A stretch of DNA of 54,864 bases, from NCBI GenBank assembly GCA_020048405.1, contig JAIFMP010000005.1, forward strand, positions 1 to 54,864. The letters are read 5' to 3'. Position 1 is the first letter of the stretch. Each line of letters opens with the position of its first letter. Below, piece after piece: positions 9,338 through 17,981 of the stretch. This DNA is from Hydrogenophaga sp. (GTDB lineage: Bacteria > Pseudomonadota > Gammaproteobacteria > Burkholderiales > Burkholderiaceae_C). The notes below the pieces were generated by a model that saw only the letters and a program-made list of their open reading frames with translations, made no database searches and was not told the DNA's origin. The position numbers and the translations under genes are program-made.

Positions 9338-9715
9338 TCACACAGGCCCCTCGTCAGTGGCGCGGGGCTGTGCGCCACCAGCAGGGCCGGGCTCATGGCC
9401 ATCCACATGGTCACTGCCGGCTTCGTGGTGGCTGCGCAAAGCCAGTTCGATGAGGAAGCCGGTGGTGGCAAAACCGATCACGATGGCCGTCAGCACCAGC
9501 GCCGGGGGCAAAGGGTCTGCCACTGGCCCTTGGCTGGTCAGGATGGGCGCAGCGTTGCTCCACAGCCTGCCCATCGCGAAAATGAACACGTTGACGGCGT
9601 AACCCAGCAACGACAAACCCAGCACCACCGTGAACGTGCGCCCACGCAGCATCAGATAAAGACCCGTGGCTGTGACCAAGCCCAGACCGGTGGCCAGCAA
9701 CAGTTCCATGCTCAT
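9338..9715 (-). CDS. mrpC: Mrp antiporter subunit C
   Basis: 125 residues, homologous to NuoK. It has three membrane helices (LLLATGLGLVTATGLYLML; VVLGLSLLGYAVNVFIFAMG; ALVLTAIVIGFATTGFLIEL) and the conserved PLPPALVLTAIVIGFA. A polar Gly/His/Glu-rich tail of about 28 residues follows the last helix. The start overlaps the mrpA stop by four bases (ATGA), and its own stop overlaps the putative mrpD ATG, so the operon is tightly coupled. Confidence 0.93.
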   Translation of the reverse strand: MSMELLLATGLGLVTATGLYLMLRGRTFTVVLGLSLLGYAVNVFIFAMGRLWSNAAPILTSQGPVADPLPPALVLTAIVIGFATTGFLIELALRSHHEAGSDHVDGHEPGPAGGAQPRATDEGPV

Positions 9716-12552
9716 GCTGTTGCCCCTTGATTGTTCGACGCGTTGGGCGCCGCTGCGGTGCCTTGGCTCACCGAGCCCAGTACGGACAAGGTGAGCAGCG
9801 TCGAGCCCACCACGGTCAGGTACACACCGAGGTCAAACAACGCAGCGGATGCCAGCGGCAGTTCGCCCAGCAGGGGCACATGGGGGTGGCCAAACGCACT
9901 CGTCAGAAACGGCCGACCCCATACAAACGCCCCCACCCCGGTCAACCCAGCCACGGCCAGCCCACTGCCCAGCCAGCGCACGAAACGCTGGCCGCTCTGG
10001 GCGCGCAACCACCACTCTGCCTGGGCTTGACCCAACGCCATGAATTGCAACACCAGCGCCACAGCCGTGATGAGCCCCGCAATGAAGCCACCGCCAGGCA
10101 GGCCGTGCCCGCGCATGAAGATGTACACCGTGAACACCAGCGCCAGCGGCAGCACCACGCTTGCGGCCACCCGCAACAGCAGCGGCTGGCGGGCAAACGT
10201 CCAGGCGCGTCCTGCGCTGTCTGCGGCCGGGCGACGGGTGCGCATGCCCTCCATCAGCGCATATACACCGATGGCGGCAATGGCCAGCACGGTGATTTCG
10301 CCAAAGGTGTCATAACCCCTGAAGTCCACCAGGATCACGTTGACCACGTTGGTACCACCGCCCTTGGGCACGGCGTTGTCCAGGAAGTACCAGGCGATGG
10401 AATCCTGAGGGCGGGTGAGCACCAGCCACGCGAACCAAGCCACACCCGCCCCGCCTGCCAGCGCAAGACCCGCATCTCGCGCCTGGCGGGTCCACGTAGA
10501 TTCTTTGGGGGACTGCGCTGGTAGCAGTGCCAGCCCCATGAGGAGCAGCGCGGTGGACACCACCTCGACCGATAGCTGCGTGAGTGCCAGATCGGGCGCG
10601 GAAAAACCCACGAACACCAGCGAGGTGACCAGGCCCACCAACCCGACCAGCACCACAGACACCAGCCGCTGGCGGTGCATCACCACCAGTGCCCCACACG
10701 TGGCCAGCAATACCACCCACACCACCAGCGCCAGGGGTGTGACAGGCAGCGTCGGCCGGGAACCGGTGCCCAGGCCAGACCCCCACAGGGGCCACGCCGC
10801 CACGACTATGGCCGAGGCAATCAGCCACGCCAGATACCGCTGCAACGAGCCGTTTTCGAGCCGGGTGCTGATACGGGCTGACAACGCAAACAAACCGTCG
10901 ATGCCGCGCTCGAACAACGCACGGCCCGTGACAGGGCCAAACCAGTCTTCCGACAGGATCCCGTGCAACCGGCGGGCATGCGCCAGCAACAGGTACAAGG
11001 CAACCCCGCCAGCCAGCGCCACAGCGCTCATCAGCAGCGGCAGGTTGAAGCCGTGCCACAAGGCCAGGTGGTACTCGGGCAAGGCTTTGCCTGCCATGGC
11101 GGTGGCAGCAGCGTGCACCAACGGGCCCGCCACCATCGAAGGGAACAGACCGACCACCACACACACCACGGCCAGCAGCACCACAGGTGCTTTCATGCCC
11201 AGCGGTGGCTCGTGGGGGTGAGGGTTGGGCACGTCGCCCAACGTGCCATTGAAATACGTGTCGTGCACCAGCCGCAGCGAATACGCCACGCTGAACACGC
11301 CAGCCAGCGTCACGGCAATGGGTACCGCCCACGCCCAGACACCTGATGTGCCATTCACAGCCTCGGTGAATGCCATTTCCTTGGACAAAAACCCGTTGGT
11401 CAGTGGCACACCGGCCATGGACGCAGCTGCCACCATGGACAGCGTGGCCGTCCACGGCATGAAGCGCCACAGCCCCCCCAGCTGGCGCATGTCACGGGAA
11501 TGGGTCTCGTGGTCCACAATGCCCGCGACCATGAACAGAGCGGCTTTGAAAGTGGCATGGTTCAGCACGTGGAATACGGCGGCCACGGCAGCCAACGGGG
11601 AGCCCAGTCCCACCAGGAAGGTGATGAGCCCGAGGTGGCTGACGGTGGAGTAAGCCAGAAGCCCTTTCAAGTCATGCTTGAACAGTGCGATGAAGGCCGC
11701 AAACAGCACGGTCACCAGCCCGACAGCCGTCACGGCCAGCTCAAACCAGCCCGAGCCAGCCAGCACCGGGGTCAGGCGCATCAGCAAAAACACCCCGGCC
11801 TTGACCATGGTGGCCGAATGCAGATAGGCCGACACCGGCGTGGGCGCGGCCATGGCGTCGGGCAACCAGAAATGGAATGGAAACTGCGCGCTCTTGGTGA
11901 ACGCGCCGATCAGTATCAGCACCAGCGCAGGCACGAAGTGAGGGTGCGCCTGAATGTCTGCCGCACGCGACGCCATAGCACTGATTTCGTAGGTTCCCGC
12001 GATCTGCCCCAGCAAGACAAAGCCTGCCAGCATGGCCAGCCCGCCCCCCCCTGTCACAGCCAAGGCCTGGCGGGCGCCGGCGCGCGCATCAGGCCTGTGC
12101 CCCCAGTAGCCCACCAGCAAAAACGAAGAAACGCTGGTCAGCTCCCAAAACACGATGAGCAGCAACAGGTTGTCCGACAGAACCACCCCCAGCATGGCCG
12201 CCATGAACAGCATCATCTGGCTGTAAAACTTGCCCACCGAGTCAGTGGGGCTCAGGTAGAAATGCGCGTACACCACGATCAGCAAACCAATGCACGTAAT
12301 GAGCCCGGCAAACAACAGCGACAAACCGTCCAGCCTGAACGACAGCATCAACCCCAGCTCAGGCACCCACGACCAGGTCTGCAGCACCGCTTGACCGGCC
12401 AGCACGGCGGGAGCCTCGGCCAGCAGCAGCAACAGGCTGCCAGCGGTCACGGAAAAAGCCCCCACCGCCGTCAAGGCCCGCGAGCGCGAACCCAACCACA
12501 GGGACAGCCCGGTGCCCACCAGCAGGGGCAGCAAGACCATCAGCAGCAACAT
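9712..12552 (-). CDS. mrpA: Mrp antiporter subunit A fused to subunit B
   Basis: 946 residues from ATG 12552. The N-terminal ~500 residues are the NuoL-like proton channel with VFWELTSVSSFLLVGYW, FTKSAQFPFHFWLPDAMAAPTPVSAYLHSATMVKAG and HDLKGLLAYSTVSHLG. The C-terminal ~330 residues carry the MrpA-C/MrpB region: DLALTQLSVEVVSTAL, then NVILVDFRGYDTFGEITVLAIAAIGVYAL, and the MrpB signature RGHGLPGGGFIAGLITAVALVLQ. The fused A/B form is usual in proteobacteria. It is the first gene of the six-cistron operon and lies 42 bases after the upstream MFS stop codon. The complex exports Na+ (or K+) in exchange for H+. Confidence 0.95.
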   Translation of the reverse strand: MLLLMVLLPLLVGTGLSLWLGSRSRALTAVGAFSVTAGSLLLLLAEAPAVLAGQAVLQTWSWVPELGLMLSFRLDGLSLLFAGLITCIGLLIVVYAHFYLSPTDSVGKFYSQMMLFMAAMLGVVLSDNLLLLIVFWELTSVSSFLLVGYWGHRPDARAGARQALAVTGGGGLAMLAGFVLLGQIAGTYEISAMASRAADIQAHPHFVPALVLILIGAFTKSAQFPFHFWLPDAMAAPTPVSAYLHSATMVKAGVFLLMRLTPVLAGSGWFELAVTAVGLVTVLFAAFIALFKHDLKGLLAYSTVSHLGLITFLVGLGSPLAAVAAVFHVLNHATFKAALFMVAGIVDHETHSRDMRQLGGLWRFMPWTATLSMVAAASMAGVPLTNGFLSKEMAFTEAVNGTSGVWAWAVPIAVTLAGVFSVAYSLRLVHDTYFNGTLGDVPNPHPHEPPLGMKAPVVLLAVVCVVVGLFPSMVAGPLVHAAATAMAGKALPEYHLALWHGFNLPLLMSAVALAGGVALYLLLAHARRLHGILSEDWFGPVTGRALFERGIDGLFALSARISTRLENGSLQRYLAWLIASAIVVAAWPLWGSGLGTGSRPTLPVTPLALVVWVVLLATCGALVVMHRQRLVSVVLVGLVGLVTSLVFVGFSAPDLALTQLSVEVVSTALLLMGLALLPAQSPKESTWTRQARDAGLALAGGAGVAWFAWLVLTRPQDSIAWYFLDNAVPKGGGTNVVNVILVDFRGYDTFGEITVLAIAAIGVYALMEGMRTRRPAADSAGRAWTFARQPLLLRVAASVVLPLALVFTVYIFMRGHGLPGGGFIAGLITAVALVLQFMALGQAQAEWWLRAQSGQRFVRWLGSGLAVAGLTGVGAFVWGRPFLTSAFGHPHVPLLGELPLASAALFDLGVYLTVVGSTLLTLSVLGSVSQGTAAAPNASNNQGATA

Positions 12553-12594
12553 GGAGCGTCTTTCATTTGCGCCGCAGTCTAGCAAGCCGCCTGT

Positions 12595-13755
12595 TCAACC
12601 CGCCCGTGTGGGCGGAGAAATCCACATCAACCGCGAGCCCAAACCCACGACGCCACCCACCACCCAAAAGACGGCCCCGACGCCCACCAGGGCACCCAAC
12701 GATCCGAACAGGATGGGCATGAGCACGCTCGATGCATTGATGGCCATGGCGCGCAGGGCCAGCGCCTCGCCATGTCGGTGGACCGGCGTGATCTGGTGCA
12801 GGGTGCTCATGATCATGGGTTGCACCGACCCCAAGGCCAGGCCCAGCAAGACCGAAAGTGATGCCATGGCCCAGGCGGTCTGGGCCAAGGGGTAAAGGCC
12901 AAACAGCGCAGCGGTGCACACCATGGCACTGCCAATCACCACCGGCTCGCGCAAGCGCGATGCAAGCCACGGCATCAGCACCCGGATGGCTGTGGCAGCC
13001 AGGGCAAAGGAGCCAAGGATGGCGCCGATGGCCGTGGCGCTCAGCCCCCGCTCATGGCCGATCACCGGCACCATGAAGGTGTGCACATCCCAACATGACG
13101 ACAACAGCCAGTTGACCAGCATGAGGCGGCGAAAGCCGGGCTGGCGAAGCAAATTCCAAGACGAACCACTTGGTTCGCTGTGTGTCTGCGCCCTGGGCTC
13201 GTGTTCCGTGGCCCCTCGCACGGCCAGCCACGCCAACAAGGGTAGAAAGGCCAGCAGGAGGTAGGCAGCCCTGAAGCCGTGAGCATCGATCAACAGCCCA
13301 GCCAGAAAAGGGCCGATGAAGTTGGACAACGATGGGCCAATGGCCATCCAGCTGAACACCTGTTTGAGCTGCGTGGCGTCAGAGGCTAACAACCCCACAT
13401 GGCGCTGCAGCGCAATCATCGCCAGCCCGGTGGCCGCACCACACACCAGGGCCGACACACACAGCACCCCGAACACCGGCCACGCCACAGCCAGCGCAGC
13501 ACCCAGCGTGGCCAGTTGCACAGCGTGCTTCAGCGGCTTTTTCAGGCCGTGACGGTCGGCAAAGCGCCCCGCAGGCAATGCCAGAAACACCTGGGCCAAC
13601 GCAAACAATGCCAGCAGCGCGCCCACAGCCAGGGGGCTGTGCCCGGACCGCAAAGCCATCAACGGTGCGGCCATGCGCAGCCCGGTCATGCAGGCGTGCA
13701 AACACACCTGGCCCGCAATCAGCCGCGCCAGCTCGGCACGCAGGGTGGGCCTCAA
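12595..13755 (-). CDS. MFS transporter
   Basis: 386 residues with about 12 hydrophobic segments. The loop after helix 2 is GRFADRHGLKKPLKHA, matching the MFS motif A (G-x-x-x-D-R-x-G). A cytoplasmic polar stretch near residues 200-215 (EHEPRAQTHSEPSGSS) separates the two six-helix halves. Substrate unknown; an efflux carrier is plausible. The start overlaps the rmuC stop by four bases, so it is co-transcribed with rmuC and the dehydrogenase upstream. Confidence 0.85.
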   Translation of the reverse strand: MRPTLRAELARLIAGQVCLHACMTGLRMAAPLMALRSGHSPLAVGALLALFALAQVFLALPAGRFADRHGLKKPLKHAVQLATLGAALAVAWPVFGVLCVSALVCGAATGLAMIALQRHVGLLASDATQLKQVFSWMAIGPSLSNFIGPFLAGLLIDAHGFRAAYLLLAFLPLLAWLAVRGATEHEPRAQTHSEPSGSSWNLLRQPGFRRLMLVNWLLSSCWDVHTFMVPVIGHERGLSATAIGAILGSFALAATAIRVLMPWLASRLREPVVIGSAMVCTAALFGLYPLAQTAWAMASLSVLLGLALGSVQPMIMSTLHQITPVHRHGEALALRAMAINASSVLMPILFGSLGALVGVGAVFWVVGGVVGLGSRLMWISPPTRAG

Positions 13756-15245
13756 GAGTCCCCTTGTTCGGTGGAGTCGAATGGCAACAAGGCGGCGGCC
13801 TGGTCCGTGGGCAGTGCCTCGACGGTTTTGAGCGCGCGGCCCATCGCGCGGCTGCGGGTTTCAGCGCTGTCCAGCGTGTTGAGCACGGTTTGTGTTTGGC
13901 TTTTGACCTTGGCCAGCACGTCACCGAACTTGGTGAACTCGGTTTTGACGGCGCCCAGCACCTGCCACACCTCGCTGCTGCGTTTTTCCAGCGCCAGGGT
14001 TCTGAAGCCCATTTGCAGCGAATTGAGCATGGCCATCAGCGTGGTGGGCCCGGCCAGCGTGACGCGCATGTCGCGCTGCAGTGCCTCCATCAGGCCAGGG
14101 CGGCGCAGCACCTCGGCGTAAAGCCCTTCGGTGGGCAAAAACAGAATGGCGAAGTCGGTGGTGTGCGGCGGCTCCAGATACTTATCGGCCATGCTTTTGG
14201 CCTCCAGCCGGATGCGGTTTTCCAGCGCTTTGCCTGCCGCGTCTGCCGCTGGCGCATCCGCGCGCAACTGGGCGTCCAGAAGGCGCTCGTAGTCTTCATT
14301 GGGAAACTTGGCATCGATGGGCAGCCAGCAGGGTGCTCCGTCGTCGCCCCGACCCGGCAGACGGATGGCGAAGTCCACCACGTTTTTGCTGCCAGGGCGG
14401 GTGACCACCTGTGTTGCGTATTGGTCGGGGGCGAACACCTGCTCCAGCAGGGCAGCCAGTTGTGCCTCGCCAAACATGCCCCGGGTTTTGACGTTGGTGA
14501 GCAGGTGCTTCAAATCGCCCACGCCCTGGGCCAACGTTTGCATTTCACCAAGCCCCTTGTGCACCTGCTCCAGCCGGTCAGCCACCTGCTTGAAGCTCTG
14601 GCCCAGCCGGGTTTCGAGCGTGGTTTACAGCTTTTCGTCCACGGTGGCGCGCATTTCGTCGAGCTTGGTGGCGTTGCTGGCCTGCAATTGGGCCAACTGC
14701 GCCTCCAGCGTGGCGCGCACCTCGCCCATGCGGCGGGCATTCGATTCGTTCAGAGCCTGCAGCTGGCCGGTGAGGGTTTCACTCAAAGCCCCGCGCAACT
14801 GGGCCAGTTGCTGGGCAAAAGCATCAAGCTGGGCGTTTTGCGTGCGGGTGGTTTCCTGGGTTTGCTGGGTTTGGGCCAGCAGTTGGGCGTTGAGGGTGTC
14901 GGTGAGTGAGGTTCGCAACTGCTCGATCAGCGCCTGCTGGGTGCGGGTGGCCTCGGCGCTTTGGCGACTGAGGGTCTCGCCAAAGGTGGCCAGGGTTTGC
15001 ATGACATCCTGCCGCCCGCCACGGGTGCCTTCGACCACGTCCTGGCGCATGTCGCGCTCCAAGCGGTCCAGGCGTTCCAACACTTGCTTTAATTGCTGGG
15101 CCTGAAGCTGGGATTGCTGCTGTTGTGCAGCCTGCCACTCCTCTGCACTGGGGCCGCTGGGTTTGCGCAGCCACACCAGCAGGGCCAGCACGGCGGCCAG
15201 GCCGGAGAAAGCAAACACCAGCCAGAGTTGCAGCTCGGCACTCAT
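13752..15245 (-). pseudogene. rmuC: rmuC with an in-frame nonsense codon
   Basis: RmuC limits recombination at inverted repeats and carries a PD-(D/E)XK-like nuclease domain after a membrane anchor and long coiled coil. The frame from ATG 15245 encodes an N-terminal helix (LWLVFAFSGLAAVLALLVWL) and a Gln-rich coiled coil, then hits TAA at 14627-14625 directly after ATVDEKL. The same frame continues without loss as TTLETRLGQSFKQVADRL, GLGEMQTLAQGVGDLKHLLTNVKTRG and the nuclease core (VDFAIRLPG, WLPIDAKFP). The missing residue is a glutamine in the family, so a single CAA to TAA change explains it. A GTG at 14585 could restart a 277-residue catalytic part. It overlaps neighbours by four bases at both ends. 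Confidence 0.85.
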
Positions 15246-16243
15246 CCGGCAGCCGCGCCCAGCACCTCGGGATTGATCGGGGTGAGCGCCCTGCCCTGCG
15301 TGAGGAAGGCAATGACGTTGTCGGCCGCCAAGTCGGCCATGGCACGGCGGGTTTTGAGCGTGGCGCTGGCGATGTGAGGCGTCAGCACCACATTGGGCAC
15401 GGTGAGCAGATCAGGGTGCACACTGGGTTCGCCTTCAAACACGTCCAGCCCAGCGGCGGCAATCTGGCGGTTTTTGAGGGCTTGGGCCAAGGCTGCGTCG
15501 TCCACGATGCCGCCCCGAGCGATGTTCACCAGCGTGGCGGTGGGCTTCATTTGCGCCAGCTCGGCCGCGCCGATGGCGTGGTGCGACGCAGCGCTGTACG
15601 GCACCACCAGCACCAGGTGGTCGGCCTTGGCCAGCAGCTCCGCCTTGCTGACATAGGTGGCTCCGCAGGCTGCTTCGGTCGCGGCATCGAGCCGCGAGCG
15701 GTTGTGATAGATCACCTTCATGCCAAATCCGTGTGCACCTCGGCGTGCCACGCCCTGGCCAATCCGGCCCATGCCCAGAATGCCCAGGGTGGTGCCATGC
15801 ACCTCGGCCCCGGCAAACATGTCGAGCGCCCACTGCTTCCACAGCCCTGCACGCAGGTAATGCTCACTCTCGGCCACGCGGCGGGCGGTGGCCAGCACCA
15901 GCGCAAAGCCAAAATCTGCCGTGGTTTCGGTCAGCACGTCGGGCGTGTTGGTGGCGAGCACGCCCTGCGCCGTCAGCGCAGGTACGTCGAAGTTGTTGTA
16001 GCCCACAGCGATGTTGGCCACCACTTTCAGGCCAGGGCAAGCAGCCAGCAGTTCTGGGCCGATGCGCTCACTGCCAGTGGTGAGTGCCCCCACCTTGCCT
16101 TGCAGGCGCTGGACGAGTTCGTCCTGCGACCACACACCGTCGGTGTCGTTGGACTCCACATCAAAGTGCTCGCTCAGGCGCGCCAGCGTTTCAGGGAAAA
16201 CGCGGCGCGCCACCAGGATGGGGGGTTTGGCAGGTGTGTTCAT
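15242..16243 (-). CDS. D-2-hydroxyacid dehydrogenase (glyoxylate/hydroxypyruvate reductase type)
   Basis: 333 residues. The NAD(P)-binding motif is LGILGMGRIGQGVARR at about residues 155-170. The catalytic triad is visible as Arg in VNIARGGIVDD, Glu in LDVFEGEP and His in LTPHIAS. The substrate loop ANIAVGYNNFDVPA fits the GhrB/GyaR group, which reduces glyoxylate and hydroxypyruvate. RRVFPETL at the N-terminus is also typical. It is first gene of the operon with rmuC and the MFS gene, overlapping rmuC by four bases. Exact substrate not certain. Confidence 0.9.
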   Translation of the reverse strand: MNTPAKPPILVARRVFPETLARLSEHFDVESNDTDGVWSQDELVQRLQGKVGALTTGSERIGPELLAACPGLKVVANIAVGYNNFDVPALTAQGVLATNTPDVLTETTADFGFALVLATARRVAESEHYLRAGLWKQWALDMFAGAEVHGTTLGILGMGRIGQGVARRGAHGFGMKVIYHNRSRLDAATEAACGATYVSKAELLAKADHLVLVVPYSAASHHAIGAAELAQMKPTATLVNIARGGIVDDAALAQALKNRQIAAAGLDVFEGEPSVHPDLLTVPNVVLTPHIASATLKTRRAMADLAADNVIAFLTQGRALTPINPEVLGAAAG

Positions 16244-16309
16244 GACATCAGCGTAGGAGGCAACGGAAAGCCGAACCTGCGGGCACAGGCGCGAGGGAAT
16301 GGCTGGCGC

Positions 16310-16663
16310 TTAAACGCCCAGCAACTCAACTTCAAACAGCAGGGTGGCGTTGGACGGAATCACGCCGCCCGCACCGCGTGCGCCGTAACCCAGCGCAGCA
16401 GGAATGACCAGGCGACGGGTACCACCCACGGCCATGCCTTGCACGCCTTCGTCCCAACCCTTGATGACGTGACCGGCGCCCAACGGGAATTCAAACGGCT
16501 GGCCACGGTCTTTGCTCGAGTCGAACTTGTTGCCCTGCTGGCCATCGTTGAACAACCAGCCGGTGTAGTGCACTTGCACATGCTGGCCTTTTTCGGCGAC
16601 AGCGCCCTGGCCCACCACGGTGTCTTCGTATTGCAGGCCAGATGGGGTGGTGATCATGCTCAT
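16310..16663 (-). CDS. FKBP-type peptidyl-prolyl cis-trans isomerase
   Basis: 117 residues, a single cytoplasmic FKBP domain without signal peptide. Signature pieces are HVQVHYTGWL, KFDSSKDRGQPFEFPLGAGHVIKGWDEGVQGM and LVIPAALGYGARGAGGVIPSNATLLFEVELL, holding the usual aromatic and aspartate active-site residues. The start at 16663 has an AAGGAA ribosome site about six bases upstream. It is a stand-alone gene flanked by one copy of the 36-nt repeat. Confidence 0.93.
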   Translation of the reverse strand: MSMITTPSGLQYEDTVVGQGAVAEKGQHVQVHYTGWLFNDGQQGNKFDSSKDRGQPFEFPLGAGHVIKGWDEGVQGMAVGGTRRLVIPAALGYGARGAGGVIPSNATLLFEVELLGV

Positions 16664-16690
16664 GGAAATTCCTTTTGATAAATGAAATAC

Positions 16691-16726
16691 GCCTCTACCG
16701 CTTGATGGTATTGGGTTTACAGCTAC
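16691..16726 (+). repeat. 36-nt dispersed intergenic repeat, copy A
   Basis: This stretch starts GCCTCTACCGCTTGATGG and ends GGTTTACAGCTAC. Nearly the same sequence occurs at 24450-24485 and a diverged form at 29259-29294, each 36 nt and in the same orientation. It lies between the nitroreductase stop and the FKBP start. The family resembles a short GCGCTTG-bearing intergenic repeat I recall as common in Comamonadaceae. Function unknown. Confidence 0.6.
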
Positions 16727-16753
16727 TGATGATGAATCTACCAGCAGGCCTTT

Positions 16754-17479
16754 TCAGGCCAGCCAGGTGGTGAATTCAGCCACGGTTTGGCGGGGCGTGT
16801 GCAGGGTGTTGACCTTGTCGGTCTCGTCGGCGTAGCCCAGCGACATGCCACACACCAGCATCTCGTCGGGACCAGCGCCGATGTGGGGCAGAACGATTTT
16901 CGCAAACCCGTTCCAAGCTGCCTGCGGGCAGGTGTGCAGGCCGCGCGCGCGGGCTGCCACCATGATGTTTTGCATGAACATGCCGTAGTCCACCAGCGAG
17001 CCCCGGCCCATCACCTTGTCTACCGTGAACATCAGGCCCACGGGGGCGTCGAAGAAGCGGAAATTGCGCTGTTGCTGTTCGTGCATGCGGTCTTTGTCTG
17101 CCTTGCCAATGCCGAGCAGGCCGTACAGGCTCCAACCGTTTTCGCGGCGGCGGTCAATGTAGGGGCTGACCCATTTTTCGGGGTAGTAGTCGTATTCCTC
17201 GCGGTACTCGGCCGCCAGGGCAGGGTTGGCGCGCATGGCGTCGTGCACCTCCACCACCTTGGCCACCAGGTCGTCACGGCTGGCACCTTGCAGCACGTAC
17301 ACCTTCCAGGGCTGGGTGTTGGTGCCCGAGGGAGCCCGGCTGGCAACTTGCAGGATGTCGGTCAACGTCTCGCGCGGCACGGGCTGTTGCGTGAAGGCGC
17401 GGGTCGACATGCGACTGGTGATGGCGGCATCGACTGCTGCGGTTGCCACAGCGGTGGTTTCGGGGGTGGGGGTGGTCAT
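16754..17479 (-). CDS. Nitroreductase family flavoprotein
   Basis: 241 residues. The FMN-phosphate site is the STRAF segment near residue 25. RAPSGTNTQPWKVYVL and the later LVDYGMFMQNIMVAARARGLHTCPQAAW match NfnB/BluB-like nitroreductases using NAD(P)H. The end LVCGMSLGYADET is also typical (family C-terminal GYPD-like motif). Physiological substrate unknown. The ATG overlaps the stop of the upstream thioesterase gene by four bases, so the two are co-transcribed. Confidence 0.88.
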   Translation of the reverse strand: MTTPTPETTAVATAAVDAAITSRMSTRAFTQQPVPRETLTDILQVASRAPSGTNTQPWKVYVLQGASRDDLVAKVVEVHDAMRANPALAAEYREEYDYYPEKWVSPYIDRRRENGWSLYGLLGIGKADKDRMHEQQQRNFRFFDAPVGLMFTVDKVMGRGSLVDYGMFMQNIMVAARARGLHTCPQAAWNGFAKIVLPHIGAGPDEMLVCGMSLGYADETDKVNTLHTPRQTVAEFTTWLA

Positions 17480-17906
17480 GTGAGGGTCTCCAGAACGGTT
17501 TTCAGGGCAATGGGCAATGGCACCGGGCGGCGGGTGGTGCGGTCCACATACACATGCACGAAGTGGCCACGGGCGGCACAGGTGTCTGCACCTTCGGCAA
17601 AAAGCCCCACTTCATAGCGCACGCTGCTGCTGCCCAAGCGCGCCACGCGGATGCCTGCGTGGATCGTTTGCGGGAAAGCCAGTGGTGCAAAGTAGTTGCA
17701 CTGGGTTTCCACCACCAGGCCAATGACCTCGCCGTGGTGAATGTCCAGCGCGCCGTGCTCAATCAGGTGGGCGTTCAGTACACGACGTTGTTCACGTGGC
17801 CGTACACGTCGTTGTCCATCCAGCGGGTGGTGATGGGCCGCAACGCACGGTAGCTGGCCCGCGCGTCGGGGCCCAGCTTGGCTGATGTGGGGGCTTGTTC
17901 AGACAT
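17476..17906 (-). pseudogene. Hotdog-fold acyl-CoA thioesterase broken by a ~22-nt deletion
   Basis: From ATG 17906 the frame reads [12 protein letters not shown] and then [18 protein letters not shown], the YbgC-type catalytic segment, then TGA at 17777-17775. The continuation, NAHLIEHGALDIHHGEVIGL and ETQCNYFAPLAFPQTI to the stop at 17476, is in another frame. Relatives have about eight residues (YSWFDTAV-like) between VVY and NAH; only two bases remain, so about 22 nt are missing. The rest of the hotdog domain (RVARLGSSSVRYEVGLF, HVYVDRTTRRPVPLP) is intact. As read, only a 43-residue stump or an internally restarted tail could be made. It is coupled to the nitroreductase gene. Confidence 0.8.
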
Positions 17907-17981
17907 GGCGGCGCATTCTGCCAGCGCCCATCGTCAGACACAGACCAGCGCGAGACACCCTTGGCGGGCCAGGGCATTCGT

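Noticed and set aside
7703-9338. Calling mrpD a dead gene
   Set aside because: The main frame is open for 526 residues and a GTG start remains possible, so it is kept as a coding sequence with a note.
8186-9730. 514-codon open frame antisense to the mrp genes
   Set aside because: High-GC shadow of a real operon; residues are Gln/His/Arg-rich with no family pattern.
17775-17777. TGA in the thioesterase gene as a selenocysteine codon
   Set aside because: The downstream conserved sequence is in a different frame, and several expected residues are absent.
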